In this document: positions 1-7,347 of the stretch, piece after piece
How the letters are laid out: each line of letters begins with the position of its first letter
How positions within the stretch are numbered: position 1 is the first letter of the stretch
Source of the DNA: JAEUMW01 sp039807745
GTDB taxonomy: Bacteria > Pseudomonadota > Gammaproteobacteria > Burkholderiales > JAEUMW01
Assembly (NCBI GenBank): GCA_039807745.1
Contig: JBDHRV010000081.1
Location: 1-15,977 of the forward strand
DNA: 15,977 nucleotides
Direction: 5' to 3'
Notes under the pieces: generated by a model
The model's input: the letters and a program-made list of their open reading frames with translations, nothing else
The model's database searches: none
Told to the model about the DNA's origin: nothing
Translations under genes and position numbers: made by a program

Positions 1-2
1 GG

Positions 3-185
3 GCGTCGTTCACGGATTGGGTGGGCGCCCGGTTGGATACTCAGGGGCTGCCGGGGGCAGGTCCCGTGCCGCTTTCCCCCGCCGGCACCGCAACCGAGCC
101 GGTCGATGCAGAGCAGACCAGCGAGGCTGGGCAGTCGTCGCCGAAGCCGGAAGCCTCACCCTTTGATCAGTTCACCATCCCTTAG
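3..185 (+). CDS. C-terminal tail of an unidentified protein (5' end outside window)
   Basis: Reading frame 3 is open from the window edge to a TAG at 183-185. It gives about 60 residues that begin ASFTDWVGARLD and then become rich in Pro, Ala, Glu and Ser before ending in SPFDQFTIP. The other two frames look less protein-like: one is arginine/proline-rich shadow sequence and the other stops at about 166. A low-complexity, acidic, proline-rich end of this kind is common for linker tails of membrane or secreted proteins. I do not recognise the family, and the functional part lies upstream of the window. The gene runs in the same direction as the polysaccharide genes and stops 205 bp before the Wzz-like gene, so it may belong to the same locus, but the gap leaves room for a separate promoter. 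Confidence 0.5.
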   Translation, partial: ASFTDWVGARLDTQGLPGAGPVPLSPAGTATEPVDAEQTSEAGQSSPKPEASPFDQFTIP

Positions 186-390
186 GAGGCGGCGCGCTTT
201 CTTGCATCTGTCTCCGGAGAGCGACATGCGAAACATGATCCCCATGTATGATAGTGGGTCATGTAGGCTGCACCGTTCGACCGCGAAGGGACCGTTGCTG
301 TCTCCCTTCAACAAGGATCGCGAGCCGCCCACGACCGCTCTTCGGGCGACGAACGGCGTTTCGGACCTTCCCCTGTAGGATTTTCCGACC
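186..390 (+). promoter_or_regulatory. Leader/promoter region of the polysaccharide genes (weak candidate)
   Basis: This 205-bp gap separates the upstream gene tail from the Wzz-like gene. A TATGAT hexamer at 247-252 matches five of six positions of a sigma-70 -10 box, but no convincing -35 box sits 16-18 bp before it. A weak ribosome binding site (TAGGA, about 372-381) precedes the ATG at 391. No stable hairpin was obvious by eye. The promoter call is therefore tentative. Confidence 0.22.
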
Positions 391-2121
391 ATGGACGAAG
401 AAGGCAGCAAGGACTTTCGCGAGTATCTCGCCATCCTGCGGCGGCACGCGATCCAGATCATCGCCGTGACCATAGCGCTCGCCGCCGTCACGGTCGCCGT
501 CGCCGTCGGCCTGCCGCCAGTGTATCGCTCCACGGCGACCATCCTCGTGCAGGAGCAGGAGATCCCTCCGGACTTGGTCCGCTCCACCATCACGAGCTTT
601 GCCGACGAGCGCATCCAGGTGATCAGTCAGCAGGTGATGACCCGAGCCGTGTTGCTTCAGCTCGTCGATAAGTACGATCTGTACGAGAAGTACCGCGACC
701 GCGAATCGAACGAAAGCATCGTTGAGCGGATGCGCAGGGACATCAAGCTCGCGACCGTCGATGCCAGCATTTCGGATCGCAGCAGCGGACGGCGCGTGAA
801 CGCGACCATCGCCTTCGAGCTCTCGTATGACTCGCCGCACCCGGAACGTGCACAGAAGGTCGTCGATGAGCTGGTTTCGCTCTTCCTCCAGGAGAACGTG
901 AAGGCCCGTCAACAAAGCGCGGCCGAGACGACGGCCTTCCTTACCCAAGAGGCGGAACGTCTCGGCAAGCAGATTCAGGAGACCGAAGCGAAGCTCGCGG
1001 AATTCAAACGGCGCTACGCCGGCCGCACGCCGGAATCATCTGCGGTCAACATGCAGCTTGCAGAGCGCACGGAGTCCGAACTGCTGCGAATCGAGCGGGA
1101 AATGAGCATGCTGCAGGACCGGAAGCTCTCCCTCGAGGCACAGCTGCCCCTCATCAAGCCAACCCTACCAGTCGTGACGACTGCCGGAAACGAGCGCGTG
1201 CTCACCCCCTCCGAGCGCCTGCGATCGCTTCAAGCACAATACGCCAGTTCGTCCGCAGCGTACGGCCCGGATCACCCGGACATTCGCCGGATGCAGAGGG
1301 AGATCGCGGCGCTCAAGGCAGATGTCGGCACATCGGACGCGGATGGCGGTAATGCGGCGCGGCGCATAGAGCTCGAAACAGAGCTCGCGGCGCTGAAGGA
1401 GCGCTACTCGGAAGATCACCCCGACGTTCAGAAGGTGAAGCGCTCCATCGCCGCTCTAAACGTTTCGGATCCCAGGGCAATGTCAGCCGGGCGAGCATCT
1501 CCCAGGCGCCCCGTCAACGAGCTGAGCCAGCAGCCCGACAATCCTGCGTACATCGCCCTCACCACCCAACTGGATAGCACGCGAAGAGAACTCGTTCAGC
1601 TCGCCGCACTCAGGGAAGACCTGCGAGCCAAGCAGCGGACCTATGACACCCGGCTGCTGCAGATTCCGGAGATCGAGCGCGAGTACCAGGACCTGACACG
1701 CGATTACGACAACGCCCAGACCCGCTACCGGGAAGTGAAGGCGAAACAGATGCAGGCCGAGGTCGCTATGGAGCTCGAAAAGGACCGCAAGGCCGAGCGC
1801 TTCGCCTTGAGCGAGCCGCCGACACTTCCGGAGCGACCAGCCAGTCCCAACCGCATGCGGATAGCGCTGATCGGGCTGGTCGCGTCGCTTGGCAGCGGGA
1901 TTGGACTTGCGTGGCTGCGGGACCTCCTCAACCCTTCCGTGAAAGGACCCCTCGAGCTCGCGCGAATCGCGCGTGTCCCCGTGCTCACCGCCATTCCCTA
2001 CATCGAGACGCGCCGGGAACGGGTGGCGAAATGGCGCCGTACTCTAGTGGGGATCGTTGTCATCTTGTTGCTGGCAATTGGTCTCCTGGTGGGGGTCTAC
2101 CAAGCGCTCAAGCTCCTGTAG
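391..2121 (+). CDS. Wzz/GumC-type polysaccharide chain-length determinant protein
   Basis: This 576-residue inner-membrane protein matches the Wzz/polysaccharide co-polymerase layout used to set the length of exported exopolysaccharide. The N-terminus carries a short cytoplasmic segment (EYLAILRRH) and a transmembrane helix at about residues 21-43. A long, charged, heptad-rich periplasmic region (about 170-470) is predicted to form coiled coils. The PxxP-type motif region PPTLPERPASPNR sits just before the second transmembrane helix (about 490-511). A further hydrophobic helix lies at the extreme C-terminus (about 552-572), after a short cytoplasmic stretch. The next gene, a P-loop kinase-like protein, starts 5 bp after the stop, which fits the usual Wzz/tyrosine-kinase (Wzc-type) partnership split over two genes. 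It resembles the chain-length proteins of EpsF/XrtA-type clusters, but no exosortase is visible here. The start ATG follows a weak TAGGA. Confidence 0.87.
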   Translation: MDEEGSKDFREYLAILRRHAIQIIAVTIALAAVTVAVAVGLPPVYRSTATILVQEQEIPPDLVRSTITSFADERIQVISQQVMTRAVLLQLVDKYDLYEKYRDRESNESIVERMRRDIKLATVDASISDRSSGRRVNATIAFELSYDSPHPERAQKVVDELVSLFLQENVKARQQSAAETTAFLTQEAERLGKQIQETEAKLAEFKRRYAGRTPESSAVNMQLAERTESELLRIEREMSMLQDRKLSLEAQLPLIKPTLPVVTTAGNERVLTPSERLRSLQAQYASSSAAYGPDHPDIRRMQREIAALKADVGTSDADGGNAARRIELETELAALKERYSEDHPDVQKVKRSIAALNVSDPRAMSAGRASPRRPVNELSQQPDNPAYIALTTQLDSTRRELVQLAALREDLRAKQRTYDTRLLQIPEIEREYQDLTRDYDNAQTRYREVKAKQMQAEVAMELEKDRKAERFALSEPPTLPERPASPNRMRIALIGLVASLGSGIGLAWLRDLLNPSVKGPLELARIARVPVLTAIPYIETRRERVAKWRRTLVGIVVILLLAIGLLVGVYQALKLL

Positions 2122-2126
2122 CCGGC

Positions 2127-2993
2127 ATGGAAAAGATCGCTATCGCCCTGCAACGCATTCTCGGCACCGAAACCGAGACCGATGGACTCTTCGCTCCAGT
2201 GCAGGACGTGGTCGTCGAATCCACTCGGCCGGTCCGCCTACCCGGCCGCATCGAATACACCCGCACGCGCGTGGTCGACATCGCTCCGCACGTACTGGAG
2301 CGACACCGCGTGGCGGCCGTGGCGAACGATGCCACCGCCGACGCATTCCGCCTCCTGCGCACGCAGGTTCTGATGCAGATGCGCCAGAACGGCTGGCAGA
2401 CCCTCGCGGTCACTAGCCCCAACAAGGGTGCCGGCAAATCCACGGTGTCGCTCAATCTCGCCATCAGCTTCGCGATGGAAGTGGACTACACCTCGCTGCT
2501 CGTCGACGCCGACCTGCGCGACCCGGACCTGTGCCATATGCTGGAACTCGCGCCGGGGCCGGGTCTGGCGGACTACCTGGTCGGCAAGGCGGAGATCGAA
2601 GACCTGTTGCTCCACCCCAATATCGGCAATCTCGTGGTCCTTCCGGGGGGTGCGCCCGTCGCGAATACATCCGAGCTGATGCGCTCGCCGATGATGGCGG
2701 ATTTGATACGGGAGCTGCGGGGTCGCTATCCGGACCGGCTCATCGTTTTCGATGTGCCGCCGATCCTGTCCGGCGCAGATACGCTGGCACTTTCCACCTA
2801 CATGGACGCGACCATCCTGCTAGTCGAAGAGTGCAAGACCGCGCGCGACGACATCGAGCGATCGTGTGACCTTCTGCGCCACTCGAATCTGATGGGCGTC
2901 GTGCTCAACAAGTCGCGGAATCTGCCCGAGCCGGACCCCATCACGCGCCCGAAGCCCGGATTCTTCGGACGGTTGTTCGGAGCGGAAGGCTAG
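2127..2993 (+). CDS. CpsD/CapB-family tyrosine-kinase-like ATPase of exopolysaccharide export
   Basis: This 288-residue cytoplasmic P-loop protein belongs to the MinD/ParA-like BY-kinase group that works with Wzz proteins. The Walker A motif SPNKGAGKST is at residues 97-106. The BY-kinase Walker A' motif LLVDADLRDPD follows, with D127 and D129. The Walker B motif LIVFDVPP contains D209. In the family these residues bind Mg-ATP and drive phosphorylation cycles that control polymer length. The usual C-terminal tyrosine cluster is missing: the tail after about residue 260 (NKSRNLPEPDPITRPK and so on) contains no tyrosine, so classical cluster autophosphorylation seems impossible. The start ATG at 2127 is preferred over the upstream extension because that extension overlaps the Wzz gene by about 200 bp. 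The stop TAG shares a base with the GTG of the next gene, implying translational coupling. Confidence 0.85.
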   Translation: MEKIAIALQRILGTETETDGLFAPVQDVVVESTRPVRLPGRIEYTRTRVVDIAPHVLERHRVAAVANDATADAFRLLRTQVLMQMRQNGWQTLAVTSPNKGAGKSTVSLNLAISFAMEVDYTSLLVDADLRDPDLCHMLELAPGPGLADYLVGKAEIEDLLLHPNIGNLVVLPGGAPVANTSELMRSPMMADLIRELRGRYPDRLIVFDVPPILSGADTLALSTYMDATILLVEECKTARDDIERSCDLLRHSNLMGVVLNKSRNLPEPDPITRPKPGFFGRLFGAEG

Positions 2994-3862
2994 TGTACGA
3001 ACCCTTCTACGGGTTGAAGGTGAAGCCTTTTGCGTTGTTGCCGCAAGAGGAGTTCATGTACCTCTCGCGCCAGCACCGCATGGCGCTGGACCTCTTGACG
3101 TATGGCCTGCGCAACCAGGCCATGTTCTGCGTCGTCAGCGGAGACATCGGTACGGGCAAGACGACGTTGATGCGCTACCTCCTGAGCCGTCATGGACCGC
3201 GCATTTCCGTGGGAATGGTCACCGGTGTCAACGGCACATTCACCGAGCTGATGCAGTGGATGCTGGCCGAATTCGGACTCGATCACCGCAGCTTGGACAA
3301 GATCGCCATGCAGCAAGTATTGGTCGACTACCTCAAGCGACAGGAGGTGCAAGGCAAGCGCGTGGTGCTCGTCATCGACGAGGCGCAGTCGCTCGCGGCC
3401 GAGGTGCTCGAGGAGTTGAGGCTCTTCTCGAACATCAACGCTGGCAGGACGATGCTGCTACAGACCGTGCTCGTCGGCCAGCTCACACTTCGAAGCACGC
3501 TGCGCCGATCCGAGATGCGGCAGTTCGCCCAGCGGGTGGCGGTCGACTACCTCCTCTCACCGCTCGACAGGGAGCAAACGCTCGCGTACATCCGGCACCG
3601 GTTGGCGATCGCCAGTCCAAGCCGGGAGGATCTATTCACGGACGGCGCTTGCGACGCAATCTTCTCGGCGAGCCGCGGCATCCCGCGCGTAATCAATCTG
3701 CTCTGCGACACGGCGCTGGTGTACGGCTATGCCGATCAGAAGCAGTCGATAGACGTGGGCACCGTGAATGAGTTGCTCGCCGACAAGGCGCGCGAAGGAG
3801 GCTGGTTGTTCGATCGGCCGGTCCGCCGCCCCACGCCTCCCGCGCCTACGATCAGCGGCTGA
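2993..3862 (+). CDS. ExeA/GspA-like AAA ATPase of the exopolysaccharide locus
   Basis: This 289-residue protein is an AAA+ ATPase of the ExeA/GspA type, commonly encoded in exopolysaccharide/XrtA-type loci next to Wzz and kinase genes. It opens with the typical MYEPFYGLKVKPFAL. The Walker A motif GDIGTGKT is at residues 50-57 and Walker B VVLVIDEAQ has D129 and E130. The ELRLFSNI segment and the sensor/lid region GIPRVINLLCDTALVYG (about 229-245) match the family. It has no transmembrane helix and no peptidoglycan-binding domain, so it is the short cytoplasmic version rather than full ExeA. Its precise role in polysaccharide export is not established; an energy-coupling or assembly function is inferred. 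The GTG start at 2993 overlaps the preceding stop by one base (TAGTG), which supports this start and coupling to the kinase-like gene. Confidence 0.85.
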   Translation: MYEPFYGLKVKPFALLPQEEFMYLSRQHRMALDLLTYGLRNQAMFCVVSGDIGTGKTTLMRYLLSRHGPRISVGMVTGVNGTFTELMQWMLAEFGLDHRSLDKIAMQQVLVDYLKRQEVQGKRVVLVIDEAQSLAAEVLEELRLFSNINAGRTMLLQTVLVGQLTLRSTLRRSEMRQFAQRVAVDYLLSPLDREQTLAYIRHRLAIASPSREDLFTDGACDAIFSASRGIPRVINLLCDTALVYGYADQKQSIDVGTVNELLADKAREGGWLFDRPVRRPTPPAPTISG

Positions 3863-3950
3863 GAATGTAAACGCACCATTGAAGGACGTCGGAAGAGACG
3901 TGCGCTCCAGTCCCTTCGGTGCAGCAACTTCGTTCAGGGGAGAGTCGACT

Positions 3951-5255
3951 TTGAAGAACGTCCTACTTGAAAGAATCGAGAGCCGAAAGGCATTCGTTGG
4001 GATCATCGGCCTCGGCTACGTCGGCCTGCCGCTCGCGTTGCGTTTCGCTGAAACCGGATTTCGTGTGCTTGGATTCGATGTGGATGCGGACAAGATCCGG
4101 CAGCTTGCCGAAGGGCGCAGCTACATCGAGCATATCGCTGCGGAGCGCGTCGCGGCAGGTCTGTCGAAGGGCTTCACGGCAACCCATAATTTCGCGCGGG
4201 CTGGAGAGCCGGACACCTTGATCATCTGCGTGCCGACCCCGCTCAATGAGCACCGGGAACCGGACCTAAGCTTCGTGATCGGGACAATCGAGTCGATCGC
4301 CCGGCATCTGAGACCAGGTCAGCTAGTTTCCCTGGAGAGCACCACCTACCCGGGCACCACGGATGAAGAAATCGTACCCCGTGTGGAGGCAGCGGGGCTC
4401 GAGGTTGGTCGAGACGTCTTCGTGGTCTTCTCACCGGAACGGGAAGATCCGGGCAATGCCCAGTTTGGCACCCACAATATTCCCAAGGTTGTCGGCGGCT
4501 TTACCCCGGATTGCCTGGAGGTGGGCGCTGCCCTGTACCGATGCGCGGTGGACCACGTGGTCCCGGTAAGCTCGACGCGCGCTGCCGAGATGACGAAGCT
4601 GCTCGAGAACATTCACCGTGCAGTCAACATCGGTTTGGTGAACGAGATGAAGATCGTGGCGGACCGGATGGGTATAGATATCCACGAGGTCATTCGCGCG
4701 GCGGCGACGAAGCCGTTCGGCTTCGTCCCCTACTATCCTGGACCCGGGCTCGGCGGGCACTGCATCCCCATCGACCCCTTCTACCTTACGTGGAAGGCCC
4801 GGGAGTTTGGCATCCATACGCGCTTCATCGAACTCGCCGGGGAGATCAACAGCAGCATGCCGCACTGGGTCGTCGGCAAGTGTGCGGATGCCCTCAACGA
4901 ACAGGGGCGTGCCTTCAAGGGCAGCCGTATCCTCGTGCTAGGCATTGCGTACAAGAAGAACGTCGACGATATGCGGGAGTCCCCCTCGGCGGAGCTCATG
5001 GAGCTCTTGACCGCGAAGGGTGCGGAAGTCGAGTATTCGGATCCCCACGTACCGGTGTTCAAGAAAATGCGGCGTTACTCATTCCAGCTGACCAGCATCG
5101 CTCTCACCGCCGAGACCATCGCCACGTATGACCTGGTCCTGCTAGCCACCGATCACGACCGGTTCGATTACGAGCTGATACAAACCCATGCAAAGGTGAT
5201 CGTGGACACGCGCGGGCGATACTCGAAGGCGCTGCCGAACGTGGTGAAGGCTTAG
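3951..5255 (+). CDS. Nucleotide-sugar 6-dehydrogenase, UDP-GlcNAc/UDP-ManNAc type (WbpA/WecC-like)
   Basis: This 434-residue enzyme oxidises the C6 hydroxyl of a UDP-hexose to a carboxylate using two NAD+, supplying an acidic sugar for the polymer. The N-terminal Rossmann motif GIIGLGYVGLPLA starts at residue 17. The central dimer helix reads LLENIHRAVNIGLVNEM. The catalytic cysteine is C271 in GLGGHCIPIDP, and the preceding KPFGFVPYYPGPG segment resembles the WbpA/TviB group, which favours UDP-N-acetylglucosamine as substrate over UDP-glucose. The C-terminal UDP-binding domain contains VLGIAYKKNVDDMRESPS. The open frame extends to an ATG at 3768 inside the ATPase gene, but that extension is not family-like. 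The TTG at 3951 is preceded by AGGGGA at a good distance and gives the expected N-terminus (KNVLLERI). The 88-bp gap to the ATPase gene suggests the same operon. Confidence 0.86.
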   Translation: MKNVLLERIESRKAFVGIIGLGYVGLPLALRFAETGFRVLGFDVDADKIRQLAEGRSYIEHIAAERVAAGLSKGFTATHNFARAGEPDTLIICVPTPLNEHREPDLSFVIGTIESIARHLRPGQLVSLESTTYPGTTDEEIVPRVEAAGLEVGRDVFVVFSPEREDPGNAQFGTHNIPKVVGGFTPDCLEVGAALYRCAVDHVVPVSSTRAAEMTKLLENIHRAVNIGLVNEMKIVADRMGIDIHEVIRAAATKPFGFVPYYPGPGLGGHCIPIDPFYLTWKAREFGIHTRFIELAGEINSSMPHWVVGKCADALNEQGRAFKGSRILVLGIAYKKNVDDMRESPSAELMELLTAKGAEVEYSDPHVPVFKKMRRYSFQLTSIALTAETIATYDLVLLATDHDRFDYELIQTHAKVIVDTRGRYSKALPNVVKA

Positions 5256-5258
5256 TCG

Positions 5259-5303
5259 ACCCGTTTCCCCCAGGGCCCCGATCACGGGGCCGGAGGAAAG
5301 GGT
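5259..5303 (+). terminator. GC-rich hairpin after the polysaccharide operon
   Basis: Immediately downstream of the dehydrogenase stop, GGCCCCG (5274-5280) and CGGGGCC (5285-5291) form a perfect 7-bp stem around ATCA. The stem continues outward with interruptions as ACCC-TTTCC pairing with GGAAA-GGGT. No T-run follows, so this may be a weak terminator or an RNA-stabilising hairpin. Confidence 0.5.
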
Positions 5304-5321
5304 TCCGCCCGGCTCATCGGC

Positions 5322-5355
5322 AAAGAAAAAGCCCGCGACGAAGCCCGCGGGCTTT
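5322..5355 (-). terminator. Rho-independent terminator of the glycogen operon / small secreted gene
   Basis: AAAGCCCGCG (5328-5337) pairs perfectly with CGCGGGCTTT (5346-5355) over 10 bp with an 8-nt loop. On the minus strand the stem is followed by a run of T (the complement of AAAGAAAAA at 5322-5330), which is the classical terminator layout. It lies 25 bp beyond the stop of the 48-residue gene. It could also act weakly on transcripts arriving from the plus strand. Confidence 0.82.
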
Positions 5356-5380
5356 CGGGTTACGGCGACCAGCCGGTGCG

Positions 5381-5527
5381 CTACCGCATCTCAGGGGCCG
5401 GATCGACCAAGGTGCTGGTCTTGTTCTTCTCGGCCTTCGCCTTTTCGGAGCAACCCGCGCCGTCGGCATAGGCAGCGGATGACAGGGCGAGACCAAGCGC
5501 AGCGAGCAGGGCGAACATTCGTTTCAT
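5381..5527 (-). CDS. Small predicted secreted protein, 48 residues
   Basis: A short gene downstream of the GH57 gene encodes 48 residues. The start is MKRMFALLAALGLAL, a textbook signal peptide with a likely signal peptidase I cut after SSAAYA (about residue 21). The mature part begins DGAGCSEKAKAEKNK and is small, lysine-rich, with a single cysteine, ending VDPAPEMR. A strong ribosome binding site, GAGGAG, lies about 8 bases before the ATG. The strong minus-strand terminator 25 bp after the stop supports a real transcript. The cysteine is not in a lipobox at the cut site (AYA-DGAGC), so a lipoprotein is unlikely. I do not recognise the family. It lies 97 bp after the GH57 stop and may be either the last gene of the glgC operon or a separate transcript. 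Confidence 0.68.
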   Translation of the reverse strand: MKRMFALLAALGLALSSAAYADGAGCSEKAKAEKNKTSTLVDPAPEMR

Positions 5528-5551
5528 GGCAGAAGCTCCTCGAGGGTCAAA

Positions 5552-5567
5552 CGGCACCGGGGTGCCG
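5552..5567. repeat. Short perfect inverted repeat before the small secreted gene
   Basis: CGGCACC (5552-5558) and CGGTGCC-type complement GGTGCCG (5561-5567) form a 7-bp dyad with a 2-base centre, 25 bp upstream of the small gene's start codon. The centre is too short for a good RNA hairpin, so a protein-binding operator is a possibility. A second dyad, CCGCT-TG-AGCGG (5591-5602), lies a little further upstream. No promoter boxes were convincing between them. Confidence 0.3.
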
Positions 5568-5624
5568 ACGTTGAATGGTAGTCAAGTGACCGCTTGAGCG
5601 GGAGAAAAGTTTCGCGCTCCGGAG

Positions 5625-7340
5625 TCAGGAGGAACGCCGCATCGCACCCCCCGCTTCGGGTGAACCCCCGCCGACGCTCACGGGATGGGACAGCACGTCT
5701 GGCACGGGGAGCTGGAGCAGCCGGTAGAGGTGCGCGAGATTCTGCCGGAAAAGACGGTCGAAGCTCGCGACTGAATGCGCCGGATTGTAATCGCCGAACC
5801 ACCAGAACCAGTCCGAGCTCTCGCACGAAGCAAGCTGGACTGAAGCCGCGTCCTGCTCGCGTTCGGTCAGCCGACCGCTCGCTATCACCAGATCGTAGCT
5901 CTGCTTGGCCTGCGCCAGCAGGTCCCAGGCATGGTTCTTCTCCGTCGCCCCGATCCACGTCGACAGATTTCCATAAACCCAGCTCCCCGCGACCAGCCCG
6001 GGTAGTCGCCCCGCCGCAGCGCGTGGCCGACCCGGGCGCGGCGCTTCGTCCAGCCATTTGCCGAACGTGGTCGTCCGGATGAAGGGATGCGCCTCGAGTC
6101 TGCCGTAGAGCTCCGTGAGGAAGTAGTACCCGTTGTAGGGATAGAACTCCCAGGCATTCTCGCCGTCCAGGATGACGGAAACAATCGGCGCCTCGCCTTC
6201 CTGCCTCGATCGCGCGATCGCTTCGAGCTCCCCGACGAAGTGCGCTGCCGCGTCGGCGCCGTGCCACCGGCAATACTCGAAGCCGATCAGATCGGACAGT
6301 CGATCGTCGCGGAAGAAACAGGCCACGTCGCTCCCGGGACCGGTCACCCGCCACGGCCGGTAGAGCCATTCGAGTTTGTTGCCGACCTCGTGCCCACTGC
6401 GGCGCAGTGAGTTCCCGAGCACGCCCTCCCCGCTCGCAATCCACCTGACTCCCTGATCCGCAAACTCCTCCAGCACCGGTTGCGAAACCGCGCCCTCGGC
6501 CGGCCAGAGGCCCCGCGGTGCGTGGCCGAAGCGGGCCGAGTGGCTCGCGATCGCCGACTCGACGTGGAACGCGACCCGGCTGCGGCCGCCGGGGTAGCAC
6601 GGCGAGGCCGGCAGGGCGGCGTCGGGGAGGGCGGCGCGCGCTGCACCGAAGTCGATGAGCAAGGGCGCCAGGGGATGGAAGTGCGGCGTGGAGGAGAGCT
6701 CGACCCGACCGTTCTCGGCGAGCTTGCGATAGCGCGGAATCAGGCCGCAGATCGTGTCGCGAATGAGGTGCAGCAGCGCGCGGCGGTCGGCGTGCGTGAA
6801 TCGCTCGGCCTTGGCGAGCAACTGGGGCACCAGCGCGTTGTTACGGCGGACGGTCTCGCCGGTCCACGCAAGGTGGTACCAAGTGAGAAGATCGGCGAGA
6901 TACTGACCGGACAGATACGAGAGCGCGCCCTCCCCCTGCGCCTCGACCAGACTGAAGATCTGCTTCAGCGTGCGATACACGGGGAACGGCTCGATCATGC
7001 GGACGTGGTTGGCGTGCCAGCAGCTGTCGAGCACCAGGCGACGTTCGGCGGCGCTGAGGTCATCCAGCTTCTCGCGGGCAAGCAGCCTGAGCAGCGGATC
7101 GCGCAGGTTGCCCGACGCGAGCTGCTCGGCGTAGTCCTCGATCTGATCGAGCAGGATGGGAACGAAGTTCACCACGGCGTGCATGCCCGGATGGGCCTCC
7201 AGATAGGCCGCCATGTCCGAATAGTCTTTCAATGCGTGCAGATAGACCCAGGGCAGAGTGAATTCGCCCGTGGCGTAGTCTCGGTAATCGGGCTGGTGCA
7301 TGTGCCACAGGAGCACGAAATCGAGACGGGGCGCCTGCAT
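5625..7340 (-). CDS. Glycoside hydrolase family 57 protein (alpha-glucan hydrolase/transferase)
   Basis: This 571-residue protein is a GH57 enzyme acting on alpha-1,4/1,6-glucans such as glycogen. Family region 1 is visible at the N-terminus as LWHMHQPDYRD (HMHQP at residues 13-17). The region GLWPAEGAVS carries E282, the likely catalytic nucleophile. The region VILDGENAWEFYPYNG carries D392, the likely general acid. No signal peptide or membrane helix is evident, so it should be cytoplasmic. GH57 includes amylases, amylopullulanases, 4-alpha-glucanotransferases and branching enzymes. I cannot choose between them from sequence alone. The start ATG lies 7 bp after the glgC stop, with a purine-rich GAGGCAGG spanning the junction, so the two are clearly co-transcribed. 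This context argues for a role in glycogen turnover or remodelling. Confidence 0.86.
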   Translation of the reverse strand: MQAPRLDFVLLWHMHQPDYRDYATGEFTLPWVYLHALKDYSDMAAYLEAHPGMHAVVNFVPILLDQIEDYAEQLASGNLRDPLLRLLAREKLDDLSAAERRLVLDSCWHANHVRMIEPFPVYRTLKQIFSLVEAQGEGALSYLSGQYLADLLTWYHLAWTGETVRRNNALVPQLLAKAERFTHADRRALLHLIRDTICGLIPRYRKLAENGRVELSSTPHFHPLAPLLIDFGAARAALPDAALPASPCYPGGRSRVAFHVESAIASHSARFGHAPRGLWPAEGAVSQPVLEEFADQGVRWIASGEGVLGNSLRRSGHEVGNKLEWLYRPWRVTGPGSDVACFFRDDRLSDLIGFEYCRWHGADAAAHFVGELEAIARSRQEGEAPIVSVILDGENAWEFYPYNGYYFLTELYGRLEAHPFIRTTTFGKWLDEAPRPGRPRAAAGRLPGLVAGSWVYGNLSTWIGATEKNHAWDLLAQAKQSYDLVIASGRLTEREQDAASVQLASCESSDWFWWFGDYNPAHSVASFDRLFRQNLAHLYRLLQLPVPDVLSHPVSVGGGSPEAGGAMRRSS

Positions 7341-7347
7341 GCCTGCC

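Noticed and set aside
3768..3950. N-terminal extension of the UDP-sugar dehydrogenase
   Set aside because: It overlaps the end of the ATPase gene and precedes the Rossmann fold with non-family sequence; TTG at 3951 has a good ribosome binding site.
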